DNA from: Malus domestica
Taxonomy: Eukaryota; Streptophyta; Magnoliopsida; Rosales; Rosaceae
Length of the DNA: 64,000 nucleotides
NCBI RefSeq assembly: GCF_042453785.1
Contig: NC_091674.1
Span: 21,053,001-21,117,000, forward strand
Reading direction: 5' to 3'
The translations under genes and the position numbers were made by a program. Below are positions 1-11,179 of the stretch, one piece after another. Below the pieces are notes generated by a model that saw only the letters and a list, made by a program, of their open reading frames with translations, was not told where the DNA came from and ran no database searches. The stretch's first letter is position 1, and the number at the start of each line of letters is the position of its first letter.

Positions 1-606
1 CAATATCATTCCCGGCAAGGAAAAAAAAGTCTTTTATTCCTTTCTAACGTGATATATAATTTGAATAAATAATTTAGAAATAAATTTTAGATGTTGGAAA
101 AAGTGAATTGTTCCGATTATAGCGTTTATTGTACAATGAATTTTATTTAAAAATAAATTTTAATGTTGAAAAAAATAAGTTGTTCCTATTATAGGGTTTA
201 TTATCTAGTGAATTTTTTGCATAGTTCAGTACAGTTTCACAAAGTATTAAACAAAAAAATTAGTAAAAAATTACTGATCTGATATTGAATTCGAACAATT
301 TGTAAATTATAGAATTCAAATTGGTTGAATTTACTGATATGTATGTTCCAACGCTGATCATGAACCCTAAAACAAAAACATATATCGAGACATAAAAAAG
401 CGCACCACGTGGGGGAGCAGCTGCAACAACTCACATATTTACCTACTAGTTAATTTAGCCAATTTAACTAATTACCTCCTATCCTCTCTTAATATTCTCA
501 GTCCTCTGATATGTCATATCATTCAATTCCTCACGACCTTACAAAACAATGCCACCTATTTATATCAAAAAATCCATATGATAAATTTTAGGAAAATAAA
601 CACAGA

Positions 607-3600
607 ATGACAGAAAGTAGCAGAGAATCCATGGAAGAAGCATCCTCTCATGAAATCACCTCCCCTCTCAGTAAGCCCCCTTCTTTTATTTTCCATTTTT
701 CTCTTTGTTTCTTTTCCTAATTTTACTTTTTTTTTTTAATGGAATACTTGCAGTTCCTAAGGAAGAGAAAAAACATGAAGGCTTCCATGGCCAATCATCA
801 TCTTCCGGATCAACAGAAGAAGAAAACTCACCTGTGAAACAAGTAGCCCTAACTGTGCCGACCACAGACGATCCCTCCCTTCCCGTCCTGACGTTCCGAA
901 TGTGGGTCCTAGGCACTCTCTCCTGCGTCCTCCTCTCCTTCCTCAACCAATTTTTCTGGTACAGAACCGAGCCTCTCTCCATTACCGCAATCTCCGCCCA
1001 GATTGCGGTGGTGCCTCTGGGGCAGCTTATGGCTTCCAAAATCACCAACCGTGTCTTCTTCAAAGGGTCCCGCTGGGAATTTACCCTAAACCCTGGCCCT
1101 TTCAACGTCAAGGAACATGTTCTAATTACCATCTTCGCCAACTCCGGCGCTGGCACCGTCTACGCGATCCATATTGTTACCGTGGTTAAAGTTTTTTACA
1201 AGAGGCACATCACCTTCTTCGTGTCCTTGCTTGTTATCCTAACAACTCAGGTAGCTAGGTCAAAACTTATTTTATCAACCAGCGGTTAAATTCTGAAGCT
1301 TTTTGATTCATCGGTTTTAGTTAATTAATTGATTTATTTGTTGAAGATGATTTGTTTTGATATTTTGTTGATTAGGGTTTGATGGGCTTTGAATTATTGA
1401 ATGGTTGGTAGGTATTAGGGTTTGGTTGGGCTGGGATTTTTAGAAGATACTTGGTTGAACCAGCTGCTATGTGGTGGCCAGCAAACCTGGTTCAAGTTTC
1501 ACTGTTCAGGTACGTACACTTTTTTTACCATTACTATATAATTTTACTGCATTAAGGTGTGGTTAAATTTGTCATCTCATTTTTTTCCCTCTATATCTTT
1601 GGTTTCTTTTTTCTCTATATTTTTGGGTTACGAATAATCCATGTATTCCGGTGTTTTTTGGGTGGCTATCGATCTTATTAGTTTTGATCGGTTGGTACAT
1701 CGATCGGTTTGGAGGGTTTAGAAGAAGGGTAGGTGATTGCAGTCAAGCGGTGTCGTTTTCAGTATAGCCGCCCATCCATGACACAAAAGTTTACAATGCT
1801 ATATATAAGGAAGCAACATAGATATTAGTTGTTTGCATTGTTTTGGCACATTTTTTAACATCTGTTTCATTTCTATATATAAATATTTTAGAAATGTGAT
1901 GGGTAATCGCTTGTCATTGTTAGCTAGCTATTGATATAAGCTTTGTGTGAAAGTAGTTTTGCGTTTTAATGGTGTGTATTTCTTTCAGAAATTATTTTAA
2001 ATATTTTTTCAATATTCACTTATATTTTTATTAAGAATTGATTTTACAAGCACTTTCTTCAAAAATATGTTCAATTATTTTAAAAATAATTGAAAAAACA
2101 CCCATATTAGAGTTTTGAAAAATTTATATTCATCAGTGGTCGACACCCAACCACCGTACGCACATAAATATTAAAAAAAACTAAAATATTATCGATGAAC
2201 CTCGCGCTGTACATCAGGGATGATTTCTAATCACAAATTCAGAATGACGGGTTGGGCTGTCCAACACACAAAAGAAATACACAATTGCATTTTGTTTGTT
2301 TACATATAAAACCAAAACAAGTCTTTATCATATTTTTTTTATACAAGTCAAAATCACTTAAAAGATTCTTCATTAATTGAGCTAAGGCGAATCATAGCTC
2401 TAGAACAGGTCTTGGGTTCGACTTTGCATACAACGAGTTCTATATTAAATTATTATAACTGGATCATTGTGTGTGTTTTAGTCCAAATATTTCATACATT
2501 AGTAAATATATCATTTCACTAAAAAAATTAACAAATTTAAACTATTTTAATAATAAAAAACGTAAAATATGATAAGTTATATTATGTAGCATTAAGTGGT
2601 ATAAAAATGTATGATTGAGTTTGAAAATAGAAGATCTAATAGTTGTGGGATCAAACCTAAAACTATAACATTCATACTACTGAGTGCTACGAAGTATTAA
2701 AACCACACCCTTTTGAGTTAGCAAGTTACAATACTTTCATTTGTTCATGCATCATCTCACTTTAAATCTCATTACTAAAGCAAAATAATAACATGCCACG
2801 TCCCATTCCACATATTATTGGATAACTAACGTTTGAGAGAACTCATATCACAGGGCCCTCCATGAGAAAGAAGCAAGGCCCAAGGGTGGGTTGACACGTA
2901 CCCAGTTCTTCCTAATTTCCTTCATGTGTAGCTTTGCCTACTATGTTTTCCCAGGCTACCTCTTTCAGATGCTAACTTCCCTCTCATGGATATGTTGGAT
3001 TTTCCCCAACAATGTCTTGGCCCAACAACTCGGTTCAGGTCTTTATGGGCTTGGAATTGGCGCTGTTGGGCTTGACTGGTCGACCATCTCCTCCTACCTT
3101 GGAAGCCCACTTGCAAGCCCATGGTTTGCCACAGCCAACGTGGCAGCTGGTTTCTTCTTTGTCATGTACATATTGACTCCCATTTGCTACTGGTTTAATA
3201 TCTACAAAGCCAAAACCTTCCCCATTTTCTCAGACACATTGTTCACATCGGATGGTCAAGAATACAACATAACAGCCATCATTGACTCAAATTTTCACCT
3301 TGATTCTGAAGCATACGATCGGGAAGGTCCACTTTATCTCAGCACGTTTTTCGCCGTAACATACGGTGTTGGCTTTGCTGCGCTTACCGCCACAGTTGTA
3401 CATGTTGCTTTATTTCATGGAAGGTAACTAGTCACATTTCATATCACAATGCGTTTCAAATAGGCATCGGTTTTTATAATTTTGTGTTTATCTTTTTTAG
3501 CACATAATTAGTCACGTGATGAGACAGATAAACACATAATATACAATCAATGATAGGTATGTAGGTTTTTAAGCTCATTCTTTGGCTATATGGTATGTAG

Positions 3601-5085
3601 GGAAATATGGGAGCAAAGCAAAGCAAGTTTCAAGGAGAAGAAAATGGACATACACACAAGGTTGATGCAGAGGTACAACCAAGTGCCTGAGTGGTGGTTT
3701 GTGATCATACTTTTGGTCAACATTGCAGTCACTATATTTTCATGCCAATATTATATTGAGCAGCTCCAGTTGCCTTGGTGGGGTGTTTTACTAGCTTGTG
3801 CTATTGCCATTGTCTTCACCCTCCCCATTGGTATCATTACTGCCATCACAAATCAGGTACTTTTTTCGACACCTCAACTTATTCTAGCTAATATTTTCAC
3901 TTAAACCTCCTTCAAAATCAAGAAATATATAACCGCTACAACGTCCTTATGATAACACGCCAACTCCCTTCCAATGGTACTTGAACCCCCACGAGTAGTG
4001 CTCCAATTAACCTTGCTAATATTTTCGTATTCAAATTTTAGCTATTTTGGTTTCTTCATTCACCTTTCAATGTATATCTCCATTTCTAATGACAGACTCC
4101 AGGCTTAAACATCATCACTGAGTATATAATTGGGTACATCTACCCAGGATACCCAGTAGCCAATATGTGCTTCAAGGTGTATGGCTACATAAGTATGACA
4201 CAAGCCATCACATTTTTGCAAGACTTCAAGCTTGGTCACTACATGAAAATCCCTCCCAGAACTATGTTTATGGCCCAGGTACACTTCCTATTCCTAATTT
4301 ACGAGAGATAAACTAGACATATATTTTCATCTTTCTACATCTCTCATCATGTGATTAGGAAACATTCTTGTGACGAAAGATATAAACATGTGGGTATCTA
4401 TACCTCGGTGAACCCAAAAGTCTCCCATAATTTACTCTTATTGCCTTTTTTACTAATATCGATGTTGATCACCTCTTAGGTTGTGGGAACCCTAATAGCT
4501 GCCATTGTATACTTGAGCACAGCTTGGTGGCTAATGGAAACAATCCCGGACATATGTGAGGACACGTCATCAGTATGGACTTGCCCTAGTGACAAAGTAT
4601 TTTATGATGCCTCGGTCATATGGGGCCTGATTGGTCCTAGAAGAATATTTGGTGACTTAGGCATATATGAGGCGATCAACTGGTTTTTCCTAGTTGGGGC
4701 AATTGCCCCCATTTTTGTATGGCTGGCTGCCAAGGCTTTCCCACAACAAGAGTGGATTAGGCTCATCAACATGCCGGTCCTGATTGGTGCGACGGGATAT
4801 ATGCCGCCAGCTACGGCAGTGAACTACACTTCTTGGATTATTTTAGGGTTTCTATCTGGTTTTGTGGTGTATAGATATAGACCAGAGTGGTGGAGGCGCC
4901 ATAATTATGTACTCTCTGGGGCACTTGATGCAGGACTTGCCTTCATGGGGGTACTTTTGTATTTTAGCTTGGGGTTGGAGGACATTAGTCTTAGCTGGTG
5001 GGGGAATGACCTTGATGGTTGTCCTTTGGCTACTTGCCCTACAGCCAAGGGAGTGGTTGTTGAGGGTTGCCCTATTTACACGTAG
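607..5085 (+). CDS. OPT7: Oligopeptide transporter, OPT family (OPT7-like)
   Basis: Seven exons read in frame with GT-AG borders: 607-670, 754-1250, 1412-1509, 2854-3423, 3601-3856, 4096-4278 and 4480-5085, giving about 757 residues, the usual length of plant OPT proteins. The N-terminus is hydrophilic and Ser/Glu-rich. It is followed by many hydrophobic segments and OPT-family signatures: [10 protein letters not shown] near residue 150, a [11 protein letters not shown] segment, an [17 protein letters not shown] segment near residue 500, and a C-terminal [17 protein letters not shown] stretch. OPTs are proton-coupled plasma-membrane carriers of small peptides and, in some members, metal chelates. 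The substrate cannot be told from sequence. I chose the ATG at 607 because it opens the only frame that joins exon 2 (Leu-Ile-Pro-Lys-Glu). The OPT7 name rests on resemblance plus the neighbouring MTA gene; another OPT1/5/7 clade member is possible. Confidence 0.9.
1510..2853 (+). other. Long intron 3 of the OPT gene
   Basis: This 1.34-kb intron is the longest in the transporter gene. It is AT-rich with several poly-T runs. I see no second gene and no clear element ends in it, although its middle (about 2340-2700) has the low-complexity look of decayed repeat DNA. Confidence 0.6.
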
Positions 5086-5603
5086 AAGAAAGAAATTATA
5101 AGTTGTATATAATCCCTTTGTATTTTATTGTTGAAGAATTGCACTAGATGCGAAATTGATGATAAAATTCCAATTGATTGTTTGTATTCTTGATTTGTAA
5201 TCGAGAAACAAATGGGATTCATTGTAATTTGCCCATGTATCGTTGATGCTTGAATTAATTGTTATTTGGCAACCTCACTAGGGTTCAACAAAATGTTATA
5301 AAGTTAATACTACAAGATGGAAAAATGTTACCCAATTACCAGTCTAATGTAACCTATCAATGAATACCATGTTAATTGAAACATTCCTTGGAATCCTATT
5401 GGAATTTATCTTATATGAATAGAGTTCCTGAGAGTCGTGGTCTAACCTTTTTTGAATCTCTAATGCAGTTGATCAGCATTTACAACGATCAAGTGATGAT
5501 CCTAAAAAAGATGTACGCGACTGACACGCGAGAATCTTTCTTTTGAATATTAATGAGGGATTATTGATGAAGGAATAGGTTTTCTGCGTATTCATAAAAG
5601 AAT

Positions 5604-6155
5604 GGCTTAAATGTCAAAATGGTCCTTGTGCTATATATAGCCATATGGCCAATTTAGCCCCATGTTTTTTATTTGGCTAATTTAGTCATCGTGTTTGTCT
5701 CTGTTAGCCAATTAAGGACATTTCATTCAATCTCTTTTAAAAAATTCATAAGAAAAATCGTATGAGATATAATTACCCTCTCTCTTTATAGAAAAATGCA
5801 AATCAATGAGAAATAACACATACAAGATATAAAACTTTCAATCTGAAAAAATGATTAAGGTTGTGAATAGAAAATAGAGGGGGTAATGTTAGGGAGGAGG
5901 TCGGGGAGTTGGGAGGAGAATAATTTTACTTTCAATTGTTAATTTTAATTCATTTTTAAATATTTTAAATTAAATAAATTATAATTTTATAAATAAGTTT
6001 ATAATAACTTAATAAATTATTTTACATAAATTAGATGGAAATGTCCTTACTTGGATAACGGAGATAAACGCAAGGACCAAATTGGCCAAATTGAAAACAC
6101 ATGGACTAAATTGACCCAATGACTAAAACACAGGGAACATTTTAACATTTAAGCC
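5604..6155. mobile_element. Small non-autonomous MULE (552 bp)
   Basis: The ends are inverted repeats: GGCTTAAATGT at the left matches ACATTTAAGCC at the right, and the similarity runs on imperfectly for about 100 bp (the left 'aatggtccttgtg' zone against the right 'caaggaccaaattggcc' zone). The element is flanked by a perfect 9-bp direct repeat TAAAAGAAT at 5595-5603 and 6156-6164, which is the Mutator-superfamily target-site size. The interior is AT-rich with no coding sequence. It lies 0.5 kb after the OPT gene. Confidence 0.85.
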
Positions 6156-6269
6156 TAAAAGAATTGTCAAATATTAGGGAGTAACTAGATAATTTTGATG
6201 GCGTAATGTTAGATAGACCAAAATTTTAAATCAAATTTACAAACCAAATAATGTGTCACTGATAAACAC

Positions 6270-6785
6270 TATTTTAAAAGTCCCCACCTAGCGCCGCTAA
6301 GGCCCTGCCTAAGTGCTAAACGGCTGGTCACCGCCCCGATTAATGCATAGACGTTTGAAAATTAAGAAAATGTGCCTAGACCTACTGAGGCGCCCACCTA
6401 GACCGCATAGGCACCCACCTAGCCCTCCAAGACATTCCCAGACATCCACTAGGTTGCAACTCACTTGGACATAAAATAGATAACTTTCTTTTTGTATTTT
6501 ATTTTTTTCAATAACTTGTAAGAGACTTGTTGAATACTTAAATGAACACACATTATATGCTTGTTTCCCATGTTTTCATTATGTTACAATAGCTCATAAC
6601 ATATATGTCATTCTATTTTGTAGTTTATGATGAAATTATATATATATTTTAAGTATAAATAGACACTTATTTACACGAAATATAATAGATTTAATTAAAT
6701 CCGCCTAGATCCTGCCTAGCCGCCTAGGTGCTAGGCCCCAGTCAGCCGTCTGACTAGCGCCTAGCATCTTTTAGAACCTTGCCGA
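6270..6785. mobile_element. hAT-like MITE with GCCTAG-rich ends
   Basis: The two ends are rich in repeated 'cgcctag' motifs and face each other: 'aaaagtccccacctagcgcc' at the left, and near the right end a stretch whose reverse complement begins GTTCTAAAAGATGCTAGGCG. The middle is AT-rich and non-coding. This end type is common in plant hAT-derived MITEs. I could not find a clean target duplication, so the borders are approximate. Confidence 0.5.
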
Positions 6786-7280
6786 TAAAAATTAAACACA
6801 TTAATCAACAGTTAAGTAATTCTCTAATTATTAACAACCACAATATTTGATTTACAAATTTGTTCTACCTAGCATTACCCATCTTAATTATTACAAGTAT
6901 GACAACCATAAGGGCAATTCAACCCAAGGGCAAGTTGGCCTTCTGAACCGGTTCTTCTCTTTGTTCAGCAATATTTTTGGGACTAAATTCGATAAAATAG
7001 GAACAATATAGTTGTGGCCTATATTGAGCTGTTTGGTTATTCAATATTTTGGCATCATCGACGTTTTTATTCGAATTTAATAAATTGATATAGTTTGATA
7101 AAAGAAAAACAATACGTATCATAAAGTATTGTGATAATGGTACGTAACATAAAATCTTCTAATTTTTCCCACTACATAACATATAAGAGGCGAAATTATC
7201 GATGCTGTTGCATGGTAGTCATAACTAATTTCTCTTACATAACTATGAAATTAGACTATCTTTAGATAAGCTATAACAAA

Positions 7281-7703
7281 TTATCTATAATAATTAATCG
7301 ACAAATATAGTGATACTAACAGAGTCACGCATGGAATCATGACCCTCGACCACGATTGCTTGATACTGTAGGCTGATGAATAAACCATTGGATGATGAGG
7401 CCTGTACATCCATGTAGAGTAAGGTATCATCGGATCAGGAGAAAGAGGATTATAATCACCCGATGCCGGCGGAGGAATAGGCCAATCACTCTCGGGCGGG
7501 GAGTAGACTTGGGCAGGTCCCGAGTAGTTCATGGTACACGAGTCCGGCTGCTGCACGCAAATTTGTGATATTGGTGGCGAGGATGGTGGTGGTGATGTAT
7601 ATGTTTCGTCAGTAGACAAGGATTGAGAGGTACCTAGAAAATTCACCAACAGTAGTACGACCAACTTAAGAGTATAGATTGCTTGGCTGAGTTTTCGAGC
7701 CAT
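7281..7703 (-). CDS. Small secreted proline-rich protein, possibly membrane- or GPI-tethered
   Basis: A single exon encodes 140 residues. Residues 1-29 look like a signal peptide (a basic MARK start, then the hydrophobic core LKLVVLLLVNFLG). The middle is rich in Pro, Ser and Tyr (SPPPSSPP, VYSPPESDWPIPPP) with two cysteines, CVQQPDSC, in the pattern C-x6-C. The tail ends in a hydrophobic stretch, VMIPCVTLLVSLYLSI, consistent with a GPI signal or a membrane anchor. The proline blocks recall cell-wall hydroxyproline-rich proteins. I do not recognise a named family. A TATA-like box lies about 60 bp upstream of the start, which supports a real transcription unit. An alternative is a chance ORF, but the combination of signal peptide, proline core and hydrophobic tail argues against that. 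Confidence 0.6.
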   Translation of the reverse strand: MARKLSQAIYTLKLVVLLLVNFLGTSQSLSTDETYTSPPPSSPPISQICVQQPDSCTMNYSGPAQVYSPPESDWPIPPPASGDYNPLSPDPMIPYSTWMYRPHHPMVYSSAYSIKQSWSRVMIPCVTLLVSLYLSINYYR

Positions 7704-7757
7704 AGTATATGTGAAAGTGAAATCTAAGGCTTAGGCAAAGACAAGGGAGAAAGAGAT

Positions 7758-7772
7758 ACCTATATATAAGAA
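7758..7772 (-). promoter_or_regulatory. TATA box of the small proline-rich gene
   Basis: On the minus strand the sequence reads TTATATATAGG, about 55-65 bp upstream of the start codon at 7703. This predicts a 5' UTR of roughly 30 bases. Confidence 0.5.
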
Positions 7773-8178
7773 TGTTTTAAACTTAGCTAGGGTTCTTGTC
7801 ATGTATTTATACGTTTATATTAACAAAAATTTTGCCCTTTGTGAAATTTTCCGATGGCAAAAGATACTCTGTGTTATAAGAAAAAGGTTAAATCAGGAAG
7901 CATATTTTGTACGTAGCTAAACCAAACTTGCCACCCAAATCAACGGTGCTGTGTTAGGACGACTAAACCTTTCTTTCTTACCTATTATATATTACATATG
8001 TACTCTAAAACAATAATTTCCTAAAGAGCAGTGTAGATTATCCTTTTTGGAGCAAAAATTTAACGATATTCCAGAGTATCTCACAACTCTTGGTGGTTTA
8101 ACTTTAACTGTTAAATTTTTTTTTTCTTATTTTTAAACAAAGAGGTAACGGTCAAATACCTCAAAGTATTTTTAAAAA

Positions 8179-8324
8179 TGTGTGATATCCACACAACTCT
8201 TTTTACTTCTCACACACTTTTTTAATTTTCGGCTGTCAAATCAGATAAATTAAAGGAAGGTAAAATGATAAAATTAACAATGAGTGTGTGAGAAGTAAAA
8301 AGAGGTGTGTGGATAGCACACCCC
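8179..8324. mobile_element. Foldback MITE, family A, copy 1
   Basis: The ends are a near-palindrome: 'gtgtgatatccacac' at the left and 'gtgtgtggatagcacacc' at the right, with inner matching blocks 'tttacttctcacacac' and 'gtgtgagaagtaaaa'. Further copies lie at 39091-39240 and 52120-52245, with a more divergent one near 29796-29930. Non-coding. Confidence 0.75.
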
Positions 8325-9205
8325 TTCTTAAAATCAATTATTTTGAGTGCCAATATCTTCTTCTTCTTTTTTTGTCGATCAAATTTTTATTTTTTTTGTT
8401 GATATTGTCAAAACAATATTATCTTTCAAGTTCAAGCATATGAAAAGCATCTTTAGTCTAGAATAAGTCCTTACTACGTTCTAACAATAAGAATTTGTTT
8501 TTTCCTTTAAAATGAGGACAACTGGTGGCAAGTCATAGTTATCTACCCCTTTCAGAGGCCGAGAAGACTCACAAATGCATTTTTAGTCTCCTCCTGACCA
8601 TAGTCAAGTAGACTCACCAGCTCCGGAACCTCCTGTTTTTTGTATTTTGGGAGCCGGAATTTGTCTCCTTACCACTGAGCCACTTGTTGTGGTTGTAACA
8701 AAAAGAATTTATGATAAATTGTCATTTGACCCCTTGATCTACCATCCTAGTTGAAATTGACCCCCTTAACTATTTTTTTGGTAAATTGAACCCCTAATTT
8801 TTTTTTTAAATTAGTCATCAGACCCCATGCCGTTAGATTTCGTCCAATTTGTCATTAACGTGTCAGCATGTCAATAACATGCACCAATAAAATCACGCCA
8901 TGTGGTAATAAAATAAAATAAACTTGTAAAATGAAAAAACAAATATAAAAGTATACTTTTTTATGAAAATAAAAGAAAAACTTCAAAGAAAATTTAAAAA
9001 AAAAAACCACCATCCAGCAACCTCACTCCTCCACACGACTACAACCCAATCCCACCTTCATCGACAACCCGTATCCTCAAACCTCCATCCCGAAAGCCCA
9101 TGCTCAATTTTGACCCAATACCCATTCTTCCCCTCCCACAACCGCAGCCACAAACAACCCGCACAAGCCCCGACCCAACCAGACCCAACTTTCGATTGTT
9201 CGAAA

Positions 9206-9307
9206 CCTCTACCTCCTTCTTTCATTCGGTTTGTGTGCATATGCAAGTCATGGAGTGATTTGATGAACACCTGGAGCTTTATTACGAAACAACTGAGTGA
9301 GCAATGA
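9206..9307 (+). pseudogene. F-box-like gene fragment captured by a MULE
   Basis: The frame reads PLPPSFIRFVCICKSW and then SDLMNTWSFITKQLSEQ. This matches the core of plant F-box domains, where LPxKSLxRFxCVCKSW is the usual pattern followed by W/FI..HL. Only this short core is recognisable. It lies inside the TIR element at 8712-10649 and has no gene around it. The upstream frame is proline- and serine-rich and matches nothing I know. I read it as a captured exon fragment rather than a working gene. Confidence 0.55.
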
Positions 9308-10179
9308 TGTAACAAAACAACTAAGTGAGCAATCAGCATATAATAGAGTTTTGTATTGAACAACATCAATTAGAAAATTCTGATCACAACCCAATTCATG
9401 ATTTAGCATATAGATATGAATTATTGGCATGTAAGAGAGAGAGTTGGTGAGACGTGCATCAATTGATCAGCATGTGCACACCAAAACATTAAGGAACCAA
9501 CAAAAAAATCCAAGACCAAAATTTTTTTTGCAAATTCTAATCAAAACCCAATTCCCGAGTGGTCGAGACAAATGACGCTCTCAGCTCCTTCACCACCGCT
9601 GAGGCGGCTTCTTCGTCATGGAACAAGGAGTAGCTCTCAATTCTAATCAAAAACTGAGAAAAATAGTCGAAAAATATAATCTGCAGAAACAAAAAGTAAT
9701 CACCATGGAAGAAGAGGTGAAATGGAATAGGAACTTACCGGAAAGAGGGTGGCAGAACTCAGTGAAACCTTGATTTTTGAGAAAGAAGATAAGGGAGAGA
9801 ACGGCAACCCCGAAACGTGCAGTCCGGGTTCGAATGTGAGTGAACAGACAGAGAGCTAGGTTTTCTATTCCAACTATGAAATTACACACAAGTCCTCCCT
9901 AATGGGTGTTAATAGGTTTCGAGGGTTAACCCAAAATGATCTGTTATTTAACTGGTGACTAATGGGTTGACCCGTAACAACCCAACCCGTTAAGCATCCA
10001 CCCAAATATTAGTTTTAACGGGTCAGGTCGGGTCGGGTCGGGTTAACAGATCGGGTTCAAAATGCTAGCCCTACTCACACGGTCACAAATCCCCATTCCT
10101 GCATGGATGATTCAAATGAACTCCTCGATCTTGGGTGCGTGAGAGAGAGATGAAGAAAAATAAGAGGGGGTGGTGGTTA

Positions 10180-10385
10180 TGGAGGAATCCGGATCTTAAA
10201 GATCCGTGAATTATATTTGTTCATCGTACATCATGCGATCAGAAATTATTTTAAATATTTTTATTTAAAATTACATACAAACAGTATCTAACAAAAACTG
10301 ATCGCATAACGTACGACGAACGAATGGATATGATTTACAGATCTTCAAGATCCTCACCAAAAAAAATCGAAGAGGATCCTGTTGG
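10180..10385. repeat. MITE family B, copy 1, nested in the 8.7-10.6 kb MULE
   Basis: Inverted ends 'ggatcttaaagatcc' and 'agatcttcaagatcc' enclose the family signatures 'gttcatcgtacat', 'tgcgatcagaaat' and 'aaaaactgatcg'. Other copies are at 37205-37345, 37650-37865 and 62540-62745. Confidence 0.65.
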
Positions 10386-11179
10386 GTTATGGAGATCATG
10401 GCTGGTGGGGGGTAGGCTTTCTTTTGTTCAGTTTTATTTGGTTTTCTAAATTTTTTTAGTTTTCTTTTCTAAATACAAACTTGCTAATATATTAGAATAG
10501 ATATGAAAAGACTGAATATGGATGTAACCAGACAATAAGGATTAATTGACTAATTTAAGAAAGTTTAGAAAATTAATTTACCAAAAAATAAATTAGGGAG
10601 TCAATTTTAAGTAGGGTCATGATTCAAAGAGTCAAATAGCAGTTCACTCAAGAATTTAAGCCTTGAATAAATTTGAATTCATATTTTTTTTATACAAATA
10701 AACCTATCTCTTGTATAACGGAAAAAACGGTGCACTCGGAGTCTTACCTACATAAGACTCATTTGCCTATGGGACTAAGGTCATCTCTAACCGAAGGATG
10801 GCCAGATGGTTCGTTTTAGCCCTCTGACCTTCCAATAAATTAATATTTTAATGAACATTGCAATGCCATATTTCTTACCACCTCCAATCGAAGGATGGCC
10901 AGAGAGCTCATTTTAGCCCTCTAGTGCTCTAAGAAATTAATATTTTAATGAACAGTGCAGTGCCATATTTCTTACCATCTCTAATCGAATGCCAAATGAC
11001 CATAAGGCTCATTTTAGCCCTATTACAAAAAACTGTCTCCAACTGAGGGTCAAAGGGCCATAAGGCCAAACATAATTTATTATTTAAATTTAAAAACTAC
11101 AACAACTTAAATTTGAAAACTACAACTTAAATTTAAAAACTACATTAACTTAAATTTAAAAATTGCAACAACTTAAATT

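Larger units (their letters stand above)
8712..10649. mobile_element. MULE, about 1.9 kb, with captured F-box-like fragment
   Basis: A perfect 9-bp direct repeat AAGAATTTA flanks the element (8703-8711 and 10650-10658). The ends are long diverged inverted repeats: the left 'catttgaccccttgat...gttgaaattgacccccttaa' region matches the reverse complement of the right 'ttaagtagggtcatgattca...gtcaaatag' region for about 100 bp. The inside holds C-rich, coding-like sequence (about 9000-9300) with an F-box-type fragment, a region of 'gggtc' repeats near 10020-10050 and a family B MITE. No transposase is present. It fits a gene-capturing Pack-MULE. Confidence 0.75.

Noticed and set aside
686-1156. 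Long minus-strand open frame across OPT exon 2
   Set aside because: It is the antisense shadow of the transporter exon; the plus-strand frame joins six other exons and carries OPT motifs.
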